A stretch of 23,573 nt of DNA from an uncultured Pseudomonadaceae bacterium (GTDB lineage: Bacteria; Pseudomonadota; Gammaproteobacteria; Pseudomonadales; Pseudomonadaceae), in the NCBI GenBank assembly GCA_947630465.1, contig CANRHT010000004.1:1-23573 (forward strand), given 5' to 3'. Below the pieces are notes generated by a model. That model did not search any database and had not been told where the DNA came from. It saw only the letters and a list, made by a program, of their open reading frames with translations. The position numbers and the translations under genes were made by a program. Shown here piece by piece: positions 7,814 through 15,564 of the stretch; the first letter of the stretch is position 1; each line of letters begins with the position of its first letter.

Positions 7814-8815
7814 ATGTCAATTCGTACCCCTATTCTTGCCGCACTCGCTTTAAGCGTGATGGCGGGCAACATTCAAGCTGCAGACGATATCGTTGTGTAT
7901 TCATCACGTATCGACGAGTTGATCAAACCTGTCTTTGATAAGTACACCGAAAAAACCGGCGTCAAGGTTAAATTTATTACCGATAAAGAAGCACCATTAA
8001 TGGCGCGCTTGAAAGCTGAAGGCGGCAATACCCCAGCTGATATCCTTATCACTGTGGACGCTGGTAACCTCTGGCAAGCTGAGCAAATGGGTATCTTGCA
8101 ACCGCTGAACTCTGAGGTAATTAAAGCCAATATTCCTGCGCAGTACCGCTCCAGTAACGATCAGTGGACCGGTTTATCATTGCGTGCACGTACCATTGCT
8201 TACTCAACTGAGCGCGTAACGCCAGAGGAGCTGAGCACTTATGAAGCCTTAGCCGACAACAACTGGGATGGGCGTTTATGCCTGCGCACCAGTAAAAAAG
8301 TCTACAACCAATCCCTCACCGCCACTTTGATTGAAGCGCATGGCGCCGAAAACACCGAAAAACTGGTGAAAGCCTGGATTGGTAACTTAGCCACTGATGT
8401 GTTCTCCGATGACACCGCATTGCTACAAGCGATCGACGCCGGTCAATGTGATGTGGGTATTGTGAACAGCTACTACTATGGCCGTTTACACAAAAGCAAC
8501 CCTGACTTAAAAGTAAAACTGTTCTGGCCGAACCAAGATGACCGTGGTGTCCACGTCAACTTATCCGGCGCGGGTATTACTAAATATGCACCGCACGCTG
8601 ATCAAGCGCGCAAGTTACTTGAGTGGATGACCACTGACGAAGCACAAAGCATCTTCGCTGGCGTGAACCAAGAGTTTCCAGCTAACCCGAGCGTGAAACC
8701 TTCTGCAGAAGTTGCCGCTTGGGGTGAATTTAAAGCTGATACGATTCCTGTCGAAGTTGCAGGTAAGCGTCAAGCTGAAGCGATTCGCTTAATGGACCGT
8801 GCTGACTGGCGTTAA
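7814..8815 (+). CDS. Periplasmic Fe(III) ABC transporter substrate-binding protein (FbpA/FutA type)
   Basis: Captures ferric iron in the periplasm for an inner-membrane ABC importer. The 333 residues start at the ATG at 7814, with GAGG upstream and a classical signal peptide ([18 protein letters not shown], cleavage after IQA near residue 22); the longer frame from 7766 would run through the promoter. The mature protein opens with DIVVYSSR, as in the FutA/IdiA/FbpA family. The iron-binding tyrosine cluster is SYYYGR (Y220-Y222), with further tyrosine ligands probably among Y29 and Y164. C156 and C212 are placed as a family disulfide. No permease or ATPase is adjacent, so those subunits lie elsewhere; PAO1 PA5217 appears equivalent. 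Likely Fur-repressed. Confidence 0.93.
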   Translation: MSIRTPILAALALSVMAGNIQAADDIVVYSSRIDELIKPVFDKYTEKTGVKVKFITDKEAPLMARLKAEGGNTPADILITVDAGNLWQAEQMGILQPLNSEVIKANIPAQYRSSNDQWTGLSLRARTIAYSTERVTPEELSTYEALADNNWDGRLCLRTSKKVYNQSLTATLIEAHGAENTEKLVKAWIGNLATDVFSDDTALLQAIDAGQCDVGIVNSYYYGRLHKSNPDLKVKLFWPNQDDRGVHVNLSGAGITKYAPHADQARKLLEWMTTDEAQSIFAGVNQEFPANPSVKPSAEVAAWGEFKADTIPVEVAGKRQAEAIRLMDRADWR

Positions 8816-8833
8816 TTGCCACGTCCGCTGCAC

Positions 8834-8863
8834 AATAAACCGCCCTTGAGGCGGTTTATTTTT
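8834..8863 (+). terminator. Rho-independent terminator of the iron-binding protein gene
   Basis: An 11-bp perfect stem AATAAACCGCC / GGCGGTTTATT with loop CTTGA is followed by TTT (five Ts in total with the stem end). It starts 18 bases after the stop codon. The last base touches the yigZ stop codon on the opposite strand, so it may also limit convergent transcription. Confidence 0.9.
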
Positions 8864-9480
8864 CAAGGCGACTCCATCTCGTGCAAAGTACTGGCACCCC
8901 GCGTGGCTTGGCTCAGAATCTCTTGCAACTCAGCCACTTGAGCATGCGGTACGCTGACATTGAGCATTGCGCCCTGCGCATCAAACGCCTCACTCTGCAG
9001 CACCGCACCCGCCTGCGCCAGACGCACCTTAAACACATCTAAATAAGTATAAGGGCAATGCCCGCGCAACTGAGTGCGCGGCACTAAAACCTCGCTCTGC
9101 GCGGTCTGCAAGACCTGTGTCGCACAGCCACCATAGGCACGTGCTAAACCACCAGTGCCTAACTGAATACCGCCATACCAGCGCGTTACCACTATCAATA
9201 CTTGATCAAACTGCTGGTGCTCAATCGCCGCTAAAATCGGACGACCCGCAGTGCCGCCGGGTTCGCCATCATCATTAAAGCGGTACTGCTGCCCACAACG
9301 CCACGCCCAACAATTATGCGAGACATTGGCGGTGCTCAGTTGCGCGATCAATTCAGTTGCCTGCTCAGCGTCGGGCAACACTACCGCCTGCGCTAGAAAA
9401 CGACTTTTACGAATCTCTGCGTGGTAACTATGAGGCGCAGTTAAAACGCGCATGCCGTTGCTATCCGTCACTGTATCCAT
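8863..9480 (-). CDS. yigZ: YigZ/IMPACT-family (UPF0029) protein
   Basis: A 205-residue cytoplasmic protein with an N-terminal UPF0029 (Impact) domain and a C-terminal DUF1949-like ferredoxin fold. The family signature FNDDGEPGGTAGRPIL is intact, as are EIRKSRFLAQAV near the N-terminus and VTRWYGGIQLGTGGLARAYGG. Start: the ATG at 9480 is chosen; a GTG at 9495 has no ribosome binding site, and an ATG at 9453 would leave a shorter head than usual. Function is uncertain: bacterial members have been linked to nucleic-acid or translation-factor binding. It sits 65 bases downstream of nfsB on the same strand, so co-transcription is possible. Confidence 0.92.
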   Translation of the reverse strand: MDTVTDSNGMRVLTAPHSYHAEIRKSRFLAQAVVLPDAEQATELIAQLSTANVSHNCWAWRCGQQYRFNDDGEPGGTAGRPILAAIEHQQFDQVLIVVTRWYGGIQLGTGGLARAYGGCATQVLQTAQSEVLVPRTQLRGHCPYTYLDVFKVRLAQAGAVLQSEAFDAQGAMLNVSVPHAQVAELQEILSQATRGASTLHEMESP

Positions 9481-9545
9481 CCACTGAACGCCCACTCGTT
9501 AAAGCGCATGGGCATAACGCACATTCGATCTGACAGCCGATGCAA

Positions 9546-10202
9546 TCAAATAATGGTGAAAATATCATCAGCCGCTAAGCGGGATTTTGGCAAGGCCGCA
9601 TTAAAATCACTCTCGGCGCGATAGCCTAAAGCAACCGCTGTGACGGCGGTCAAATCACGCTCGTTTAAGTCAAACTCAGCATCCAAGAGTGCTTGATCGA
9701 TCCCTTCCAGCGGTACTGCATCAATCTCTAGCACACTGGCACCCAATAAAAAACCACCCATATTTAAATAGATTTGTTTTTCCAGCCAATGCGGCACATC
9801 TTTCTTGCTGTATTGATGCTCTTTTAAATACGCCGTACGGGTGTTGTGCGCCGCTGCTTTAAATTCAGGTGCCGTGGCAAAACGTCCATCACGCTCTTCA
9901 GCAGCCAAGACTTTTTGTAAATGTTTTTCATCAATCTGCGTGCGTGCACAAAACAACACAACATGCGATGCATTGAGTATTTTGCTGGCGTTATAGCTGT
10001 AATTCCCACCTGCACCTTTGGCTAAACGGGCTTTGCCTTCGTCACTGCTGGCCACAATAAAGTGCCAAGGCTGAATATTCGTGCTCGATGGACTTAACCG
10101 CAGCAAGGCAAATAACTGCGCCACTATATCTTCAGGTAACTTTTTCGTTGCATCAAAAGCCTTAGTGGCATAACGACGATTTAACGCAGTAATTAACGAC
10201 AT
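9546..10202 (-). CDS. nfsB: Oxygen-insensitive NAD(P)H nitroreductase / dihydropteridine reductase NfsB
   Basis: FMN-dependent homodimeric reductase of nitroaromatics, quinones and pteridines. The 218 residues align from memory with E. coli NfsB throughout: ALNRRYATKAFDATKKL at the FMN phosphate site, LLRLSPSSTNIQPWHFIVAS, NASHVVLFCARTQIDE, DGRFATAPE, KQIYLNMGGFLLGASVL and the C-terminal FNAALPKSRL. AGAGGTG lies six bases before the ATG at 10202. The gene is divergent from the Kdo hydroxylase gene over a 219-base spacer and precedes yigZ. Nothing unusual is seen. Confidence 0.95.
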   Translation of the reverse strand: MSLITALNRRYATKAFDATKKLPEDIVAQLFALLRLSPSSTNIQPWHFIVASSDEGKARLAKGAGGNYSYNASKILNASHVVLFCARTQIDEKHLQKVLAAEERDGRFATAPEFKAAAHNTRTAYLKEHQYSKKDVPHWLEKQIYLNMGGFLLGASVLEIDAVPLEGIDQALLDAEFDLNERDLTAVTAVALGYRAESDFNAALPKSRLAADDIFTII

Positions 10203-10354
10203 ATCGCACCTCTTGTAAGAATGAACCTATTCAACGTTGCTGATGAATAAACATACAACAAGCAGCCAGCAAACAACAACATAAGCTGCTCAAGCGCATA
10301 ACTACCGGCTTAGACAGGCTGCAGTCAGCATGCCAGCGCTACTATATACAAATT

Positions 10355-10360
10355 TATACT
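10355..10360 (+). promoter_or_regulatory. Possible -10 box of the Kdo hydroxylase gene
   Basis: TATACT in an AT-rich stretch of the nfsB/kdoO divergent spacer. No convincing -35 lies at 16-18 bases. Transcription from here would place the inverted repeat at 10370-10397 at the very start of the leader. Confidence 0.3.
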
Positions 10361-10369
10361 TTCACTGAT

Positions 10370-10397
10370 CTGCTGCTTTTTATGCAAAAACCAGCAG
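10370..10397. repeat. Near-perfect palindrome in front of the Kdo hydroxylase gene
   Basis: CTGCTG, a C, TTTTT, the loop ATGC, AAAAA, a C, CAGCAG: eleven of twelve positions pair, with one C-C mismatch. It lies 24 bases before the ATG at 10422. It could be an operator or a leader hairpin; it is not followed by a T-run, so it is not a plain terminator. Confidence 0.45.
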
Positions 10398-10421
10398 GCA
10401 CACAGGCGAAGACTGATTAAT

Positions 10422-11291
10422 ATGCACTCGCAAATTGTAGAAATCCCCGCAACACAGTGGCAACTATCGGCAACAGATCCAACGTGGATTGAAGCCTTAG
10501 AGCAAGGTAAAGTCCTCTACTTTCCCACCCTACCTTTTGAGCTCAGCACAGCAGAGCAGCGTTTACTGACGCCAGAGGTACTCGATGCCAAAGTGCGCAA
10601 TATCAGTTTAGCGGCGAATAACCAACTTAAAGGTGCAGCCGGCGATGAGGCGACACAACAACTGCTGACCCGTATGCTCGAACGTTATCGCACGCAAGCC
10701 GAACAGTTGGTTTACAGCTTATTACCCAACTACCAAGGCGCACTGCGCAACGCACCAACCAGTTACCGCCCGAAAAAAGTTGAAGCGCGGGCGCAATCGT
10801 GGCGTGCCGATGATCGCCGTATGCATGTGGATGCTTTTCCATCGCGACCCAACCGCGGCGAACGCATTTTGCGTGTGTTTAGCAATATTAACCCTGAAGG
10901 CGTGCCACGTGTATGGCGCGTTGGTGAGCCCTTTGCTGATATGGTGCAAACCATGCTGCCGCGCGCTAAACCTTATGTGCGCTGGCAAGCAAAAGCTATT
11001 AATGCGCTGGGCATCACTAAGTCATTACGCAGTGAATACGATCACCTGATGCTGCAGCTGCATGATGCGATGAAAGCGGATATGGATTACCAAAAAAACG
11101 CTAAACAAGTGCGGATGCCCTTCCCACCTGGATCTGTTTGGGTGTGTTTCTCGGATCATGCACTGCATGGTGTTGAATCAGGCCAATATATGATGGAGCA
11201 AACTTTCCATATTGCCCCTGAGCAGCAATACAACCCCAAGATCAGTCCGCTAGCGCACTTAACGCAAGTGCTGCAGCGCCCACTGATTTAA
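10422..11291 (+). CDS. kdoO: Kdo hydroxylase (Fe(II)/2-oxoglutarate dioxygenase, KdoO type)
   Basis: Predicted to hydroxylate the outer Kdo sugar of the lipopolysaccharide inner core at C3, giving Ko, with Fe(II), O2 and 2-oxoglutarate. It has 289 residues, the usual length. The iron-binding HxD is H135-D137 in DRRMHVDAFPSRPNRGERI, and the distal histidine is H246 or H249 in CFSDHALHGVESG. The segment GERILRVFSNINPEGVPRVW is characteristic of the Kdo_hydroxy family. Family knowledge comes from KdoO of Burkholderia and Yersinia. The substrate gene waaA is not in view. The start ATG at 10422 has only a weak ribosome binding site. Confident of the family; the exact sugar modified is inference. 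Confidence 0.88.
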   Translation: MHSQIVEIPATQWQLSATDPTWIEALEQGKVLYFPTLPFELSTAEQRLLTPEVLDAKVRNISLAANNQLKGAAGDEATQQLLTRMLERYRTQAEQLVYSLLPNYQGALRNAPTSYRPKKVEARAQSWRADDRRMHVDAFPSRPNRGERILRVFSNINPEGVPRVWRVGEPFADMVQTMLPRAKPYVRWQAKAINALGITKSLRSEYDHLMLQLHDAMKADMDYQKNAKQVRMPFPPGSVWVCFSDHALHGVESGQYMMEQTFHIAPEQQYNPKISPLAHLTQVLQRPLI

Positions 11292-11302
11292 CACGGCCAC
11301 GC

Positions 11303-11344
11303 GCTGATCATGCCGACTGTTGTTAAAGCAGAGGGATGATCAGC
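11303..11344. repeat. Perfect 9-bp inverted repeat between convergent genes
   Basis: GCTGATCAT (11303-11311) and ATGATCAGC (11336-11344) are perfect complements across 24 bases; each arm contains the palindrome TGATCA. It lies just past the Kdo hydroxylase stop and before the 3' end of the convergent NifX-like gene. There is no T-run. A bidirectional mRNA-end hairpin is the simplest reading. Confidence 0.4.
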
Positions 11345-11415
11345 AACTTGTGCACTCAGTGTCAAAATACGCACTCTAGAGCGCATACAAGTTAATTCAG
11401 TACAGAACACCACAC

Positions 11416-11781
11416 TTAATGCGTGTGCTCGTGACAATCGCCCGCATGCGCGCTGGCTGCTTTGGCGTGCAACTCACCCTTTAAATACAACGCCACTGCC
11501 GTATCAGGATCAGTCTGTTCGGTAATCAAGCCGATCATACTTTTACGCGCTAAACGTCTGACCATACCGCTGCCCATCCCTGCGGTAATCAGCACCTCAA
11601 TATCATCTAACGGATGTGGTTCATGCACAGAACTGGCGTGAAATGATTGCTCAATCGGCAACTCCAGCAATTGTTTATCCACAATCACAGCATTATCGAT
11701 ACTAAATACCCAAAACTTACGGCAACGACCTGCATGCTCTGTAATGGTTTTACGGTTTTGGCTGGTCACAGCAATTTTCAT
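11416..11781 (-). CDS. NifX/NifB-type iron-molybdenum cluster-binding domain protein
   Basis: Small cytoplasmic protein of the dinitrogenase iron-molybdenum cofactor (NifX/NafY/NifB C-terminal) fold, 121 residues. The fold is visible as MKIAVTSQNRKTITEHAGRC, then FWVFSIDNA, then VLITAGMGSGMVRRLARKSM, with the usual Gly-rich turn. The start ATG at 11781 has AGAGGTG just upstream; a longer frame from 11802 has none. The C-terminus ends in a His/Cys tail (H105, H112, C116, H117, H119, H121) that could bind metal. No nitrogenase gene is nearby, so it is one of the many orphan members found outside nitrogen fixers. Function unknown; a metal-cluster or redox role is inference. Confidence 0.85.
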   Translation of the reverse strand: MKIAVTSQNRKTITEHAGRCRKFWVFSIDNAVIVDKQLLELPIEQSFHASSVHEPHPLDDIEVLITAGMGSGMVRRLARKSMIGLITEQTDPDTAVALYLKGELHAKAASAHAGDCHEHTH

Positions 11782-11914
11782 ATACACCTCTGAGTCATCC
11801 ACGGCAACATCGGCTCTTCAACCCATGCCTTTAAAACTTACAGATTCAGTATAGTGTTTTTCAGCACCGCCTTCAGCGCAACCACCTGAGACAGGTTGTC
11901 ACCCCTGAAGCCGG

Positions 11915-12379
11915 CTATGCTTCTAGCGGCACACCTTGCTCGCGCAGCGAGGCATACAATTGTGCACTCATCGTTTGATCAATCGCACCCAAGCGGGCAA
12001 TCGCAGTTAACGGCTGCCACGACAACTCAAACTCAATTGGCCCAAGCCCTTCGGATGAATCACATTCAAAATGCCGCCAGCGTGCAGGTGTTGCTTCAAC
12101 GGTATGCAGATGAAAAAACCAAGCCTCAATGCGTTCATCACGGCCAATATCAGTTAAATCTCGCTCAAAATGCCCTAAGCATTTGACCAACTGCAACTGC
12201 GTTAAACCCGTTTCTTCTTGCGCCTCACGCAGTGCCGCATCAGCAGGCTGCTCACCCAGCTTAACCGTGCCACCGGGTAGTTGCGGCACAGTATAGGAAC
12301 CATCGACATAGGCTAAGAGCAACAATTGGTCATGGCGGGTAATATAGGTAAAAACACGCTGACGCAATGGCTTGGTCAT
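11915..12379 (-). CDS. Nudix hydrolase
   Basis: A 154-residue Nudix-fold pyrophosphohydrolase. The Nudix box is exact: G37, five residues, E43, seven residues, R51-E52-A53-Q54-E55-E56-T57-G58-L59, supplying the metal-binding glutamates. The flanking VPQLPGGTVKLGE strand-loop is typical. The start ATG at 12379 is fixed by an ATGA overlap with the stop of the upstream TIGR02450 gene, although the frame stays open further upstream. The substrate cannot be read from the box; NUDT-like activity on nucleotides or dinucleotides is possible. Translational coupling to the TIGR02450 gene suggests joint expression. Confidence 0.9.
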   Translation of the reverse strand: MTKPLRQRVFTYITRHDQLLLLAYVDGSYTVPQLPGGTVKLGEQPADAALREAQEETGLTQLQLVKCLGHFERDLTDIGRDERIEAWFFHLHTVEATPARWRHFECDSSEGLGPIEFELSWQPLTAIARLGAIDQTMSAQLYASLREQGVPLEA

Positions 12380-12591
12380 TGCCAACCTTGGCGCCAATGC
12401 GTACTGTTTTTTAAGATCTGCCAATCGATGGCTTCTTCGCGCTTGGTCAAAATAGCTTCCAGCACACAATGCTCAACGTTACCCTCTTCATCAAACTTCA
12501 TTTCAGTGACTAAAAAGTGCTTTTCTTTATTGACGGGCGCCACTGCCGTCCATTTACTGTGTAGCAGTTTTTTCGGATTAATTTGATGCAC
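12376..12591 (-). CDS. TIGR02450-family small Trp-rich protein
   Basis: A 71-residue protein with the family core INPKKLLHSKWTAVAPVNKE, then KHFLVTEMKFDEEG, CVLEAILTKREEAIDW and the Trp-containing C-terminus STHWRQGWQ. The start is GTG at 12591, chosen because AGGAG lies six bases upstream and the resulting length equals that of known members; the frame remains open to a TTG at 12714 but that extra segment is not family-like. Its stop overlaps the Nudix start (ATGA). Members are common in marine and soil Gammaproteobacteria and have no assigned function. Confidence 0.85.
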   Translation of the reverse strand: MHQINPKKLLHSKWTAVAPVNKEKHFLVTEMKFDEEGNVEHCVLEAILTKREEAIDWQILKNSTHWRQGWQ

Positions 12592-12728
12592 GCCATACTC
12601 CTGCTGCAAATATTGGATTAATTCACTTGCGATAGTGCCTCTGAGCCAGCACACAGCTGCCAATACACAGAATATGTCTGCTATCTTAGTGCCTATCAAT
12701 ACATCACTGTGCAAGAAAGGTCAGCGCT

Positions 12729-13166
12729 GTGCAAACGATTTTGCCACCCTCTGAAAGCCTCACCGTTGAATTCAAAAGTGATCGTGTGGGTTACCCCGAT
12801 CGCGAACTGATTGAGGCTTTAACCTGTCTAGCCAATCGTGCAGGTGGTGAACTTTGGCTGGGCGTGGAAGATGATGCAACCCCGACCGGTTTGCATAAAA
12901 AGCATCAAAACATCATCCATTTAACGGAGCTAATTGCCGCCCAAACACACCCTGCACTGCGCGTGACCATCGAGACTTACACTTTTGACGATGTCACAGT
13001 GGCACAAATTTTAGTGCCACCATCAAGGGTTTATATCGCCACTTTTGAAGGCCTATATCTACAACGGCGCATCAAACCTGACGGCACACCCGAGTGCATA
13101 CACTTTGAGCCGGACAGTGATTCACTCAGCGTAGTTGATCAGGCGAGTGATATATCTCGCTTATGA
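12729..13166 (+). CDS. AlbA_2 (Schlafen-type) DNA-binding domain protein, probably truncated
   Basis: A 145-residue protein starting at GTG 12729 behind a GAAAGGTC site. It consists almost wholly of an AlbA_2/Schlafen-type domain: SESLTVEFKSDRVGYPDRELIEALTCLANRAGGELWLGVEDDATPTGLHK. It ends shortly after a domain-terminal segment (GLYLQRRIKPDGTPEC). Relatives I recall (RecG-like ATP-binding/AlbA_2 proteins) continue for several hundred more residues with a GHKL-like or winged-helix part, which is absent here; no continuation is seen in other frames downstream. It is therefore either a stand-alone domain or, more likely, the 5' remnant of a longer gene next to a broken PAP2 gene. Confidence 0.75.
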   Translation: MQTILPPSESLTVEFKSDRVGYPDRELIEALTCLANRAGGELWLGVEDDATPTGLHKKHQNIIHLTELIAAQTHPALRVTIETYTFDDVTVAQILVPPSRVYIATFEGLYLQRRIKPDGTPECIHFEPDSDSLSVVDQASDISRL

Positions 13167-13178
13167 AACAGGCTGGGC

Positions 13179-13420
13179 TTATGCCTCTTGTACAACCGCT
13201 AACTGCTTAGCCAGAGGTATGTGAGTTAAGAGTGTAAAGACCGGCGCAGTGAGTCGTTCAAGCTGTGTATACAACCACTGCCCAAAGGCTGAATAGTATC
13301 CCCACGCAAGCACTTGCAACACAATAAAGCTGCCGCCCACCAAGTTATCGCTCAACCAATGAGCTCCCGCAATCAAGCGTGGTAAATAAAATCTCGATAA
13401 ATGAGCGCACAGAGCCTGGC
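13179..13420 (-). pseudogene. C-terminal remnant of a PAP2-family membrane phosphatase
   Basis: The minus strand encodes SRFYLPRLIAGAHWLSDNLVGG followed by a hydrophobic stretch (SFIVLQVLAWGYYSAF) and a short tail ending at 13179. This is motif 3 of PAP2/phosphatidic acid phosphatases (SR, then H and D: SRFY...GAHWLSDNLVGG). Motifs 1 and 2 should lie upstream, but reading back the frame meets a TAA after a non-family stretch (GFCCGCQALCAHL), so the N-terminal part is missing. The only start codons would be internal. I read it as a decayed gene, with its 5' part lost at about 13400-13430. Confidence 0.65.
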
Positions 13421-13719
13421 AGCCGCAACAGAAACCTTATGCATCGTTCAACTCCAGAACATATTCATGTTTACAACACATAGACTTATATACATGCAGT
13501 CACAGCGTTATTTATTCAGCAATAGCGCAATCAAAACAATGTTTTTGTGGCATAATTCAGCGCTGAAATATTTAAGCTATGCAGTTTAAACAAGGCTTAG
13601 TACTGACAACAAGTACCACGTTTTGCTGCTCACTTTTGTGCCAGCTTATACTCTTGCTTAATTCACCTTACCCTCTTATTTAATTACGCTGCTTTTGCTC
13701 TGCGTTTAAAGGAATAGTT
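13421..13719. other. AT-rich non-coding region upstream of the large membrane protein gene
   Basis: About 300 bases with many stops in all frames, between the PAP2 remnant and the next gene. The right end holds the promoter at 13623-13652. The left part may be residual decayed DNA. No RNA gene, IS end or direct duplication was recognised by eye. Confidence 0.5.
13623..13652 (+). promoter_or_regulatory. Sigma-70-like promoter of the large membrane protein gene
   Basis: TTGCTG (13623-13628), an 18-base spacer and TATACT (13647-13652). Transcription would start near 13659, about 60 bases before the ATG at 13720, which is preceded by AAAGGAA. Confidence 0.5.
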
Positions 13720-15495
13720 ATGTCATTTGATTACGGTTCTCAGGATCTTGGGATAAAAAACCCGTTTCGCATTGAAGGCGTCATCATTGCAGTGCGCGGA
13801 CTGATTGTAGCGTTGGCTGGTTTTTACGCATTATTTCTGGTTGCTGGACTGGTTAAACAAGGCCATGACATTGAAGGTTGGATGCATGCCGGTGCAGGTT
13901 TACTCTTAGTCCTGTGGGGCTTAACCGCTTTTGGTCAGGGCTTATTTAAATTATTTCGCTTTTACGTGGGCCGCAGTGTTCCTGACAGCTTAACCACTAA
14001 TCAGGCAGACCCTGATAAGCGCGCCAAAGCCTATCCGCAAGCAGAAGAACTGCGCTTAATGATGAAGGGGCGTAAAAACACCACTTTTTATGAGCCACAA
14101 GGGCTGTTTTCACGCTTGGTGCACACCCTGATCCCTAAGCTGCTATTTATGCCAACACAGTATCGGATCTTGGCTGAAAACTTATTTTTCAATCTGTGCA
14201 TGACTGTGTTTATGCTACTCACCTTTGCCTTGGCCTCGTTCGCCAGCGCTTCAGGTTTAGCACATTTAGATGACACCCCTGTCATGGCTTGGTTGGGTTT
14301 AATTTTAGCTATTTATGTTGCTAAGCTGTGGTGGTCGAGTCGCAATCCACTTAAAGCATTTAACTCAAGTCGTGCCAATATAACCGTAACCCGTATCGGT
14401 ATTATTATGGCATTGGCCATTTTATTACCTGCTGGTTTAGCTTATGTGCACAACTCTGTGACGCCTATTCCTGCGCTACCTATCAGCACCTTACCTTTTT
14501 TACTGATGATGTTGATCCTCGGTTTAATCACCAGCGCCTTAGGTTTAGTACTGTTGGTCAGCCGTCTTGGCTTTATTGAGCCGCAGAGCCAAGTCTCTGA
14601 GCATCGTGATAACTGGCAAAAAAACCTGATGCCACGTGAGTTATTTATTCACTTAGAAGCACATATCTTGGCCAATCGCCGTTATCGCGAAATCCCCAAC
14701 CGTATGTATCAAAAATTCGCCCCCAACTTAACTCAAGAAGGCGGCTCAGAAAAAGGTACCTTTAAGGGCAGCACCCTGGTTGAAACTCAGCCGATTCCGT
14801 ACAGCCTGCCTTATTCCGTCAGTTTTAAAACTGTGCGTATTGCCACTACAGCGCTGGGGCAGTTTCTGATTGCTATCGGTTGCTTATGGCTGTTGGCGCT
14901 GATCAACGACCTGGCAGCGGCAGTCAACAACCTGGGAAATATCTCGTTTGTACTCTACCCATTAATCTGTCTGATTTTTGGTACGGTACTGACCTCTATG
15001 GGCAATGCCTTCTGGAGCGAAATGCTGTTTCGTTCGTTGTTACTGGACCTCAGCATTGAAGGGACTTATACCGAATCACGCTTATCAACCGGTAATAGCA
15101 TTTACGACAGCACCCGCTCAGAAAACGTTGTAGTACGCTCAACCATCACACCTTGGTTCTTAATCAGCGACATCTTGACCAGCACCTTTGCCACTGTAGG
15201 TAACTTAAACCTTGAGCAAAAACGCTATATTTTGTCATTTGAAAAAGATGAGACCACTTTAGGTGCCATTTTAGATGAACTGGATGCGTTTTTTGCCAGC
15301 CGTGTCACCATTGCAGGAGTGAATGAAGTTGACCTGCATTCCGCCAGTCAGATTCACCAAATGAATGAACAAACACGCCCCTCTTTAGCGCATAGCGCTA
15401 ACCCGCAACGCGATGCTGAACATGCCAGCGCCTATTTGCGCCAGCAAGAGCAAGCTCAAGCCTCAACTGCGCCAGCAGCACCCAGCGCGGACTAA
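13720..15495 (+). CDS. Large multi-pass membrane protein of unknown function
   Basis: A 591-residue protein that I do not recognise. By hydropathy it has about eight membrane spans: roughly residues 22-46, 57-80, 158-180, 187-206, 225-243, 255-283, 375-400 and 410-433. Soluble parts are a charged loop of about 80 residues after span 2 (SLTTNQADPDKRAKAYPQ), a large loop between spans 6 and 7 (about 285-370) and a C-terminal domain of about 150 residues (FEKDETTLGAILDELDAFFA). The last 40 residues are Gln/Ala/Pro-rich and probably disordered. There are no Walker, kinase, GGDEF, peptidase or transporter motifs. AAAGGAA precedes the ATG. It stands alone, with its own promoter and a long hairpin after it, so it seems monocistronic. 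Confidence 0.88.
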   Translation: MSFDYGSQDLGIKNPFRIEGVIIAVRGLIVALAGFYALFLVAGLVKQGHDIEGWMHAGAGLLLVLWGLTAFGQGLFKLFRFYVGRSVPDSLTTNQADPDKRAKAYPQAEELRLMMKGRKNTTFYEPQGLFSRLVHTLIPKLLFMPTQYRILAENLFFNLCMTVFMLLTFALASFASASGLAHLDDTPVMAWLGLILAIYVAKLWWSSRNPLKAFNSSRANITVTRIGIIMALAILLPAGLAYVHNSVTPIPALPISTLPFLLMMLILGLITSALGLVLLVSRLGFIEPQSQVSEHRDNWQKNLMPRELFIHLEAHILANRRYREIPNRMYQKFAPNLTQEGGSEKGTFKGSTLVETQPIPYSLPYSVSFKTVRIATTALGQFLIAIGCLWLLALINDLAAAVNNLGNISFVLYPLICLIFGTVLTSMGNAFWSEMLFRSLLLDLSIEGTYTESRLSTGNSIYDSTRSENVVVRSTITPWFLISDILTSTFATVGNLNLEQKRYILSFEKDETTLGAILDELDAFFASRVTIAGVNEVDLHSASQIHQMNEQTRPSLAHSANPQRDAEHASAYLRQQEQAQASTAPAAPSAD

Positions 15496-15528
15496 CTCAC
15501 CCAGTCACGCGACAACTGAGCGCTAAAC

Positions 15529-15564
15529 AACTCAGCTAGGTTATTTTTTTAACTTAGCTGAGTT
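15529..15564. terminator. Long 15-bp hairpin with T6 loop after the large membrane protein gene
   Basis: AACTCAGCTAGGTTA (15529-15543) pairs with TAACTTAGCTGAGTT (15550-15564) over 15 positions with a single G-T pair; the loop is six Ts. No T-run follows on either strand. Its 5' arm can alternatively pair with CTGAG at 15516-15520 (CTGAG...CTCAG), which would leave the T-run further downstream. It is most likely a transcript-end structure; terminator activity is not certain. Confidence 0.5.

Noticed and set aside
12592..12714. Longer TIGR02450 frame from TTG 12714.
   Set aside because: It lacks a ribosome binding site; GTG 12591 has AGGAG six bases upstream and gives the family length.
13401..13589. 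Open frame on the plus strand after the PAP2 remnant.
   Set aside because: Low-complexity composition, no start site context, no family resemblance; it lies in a stop-rich AT region.
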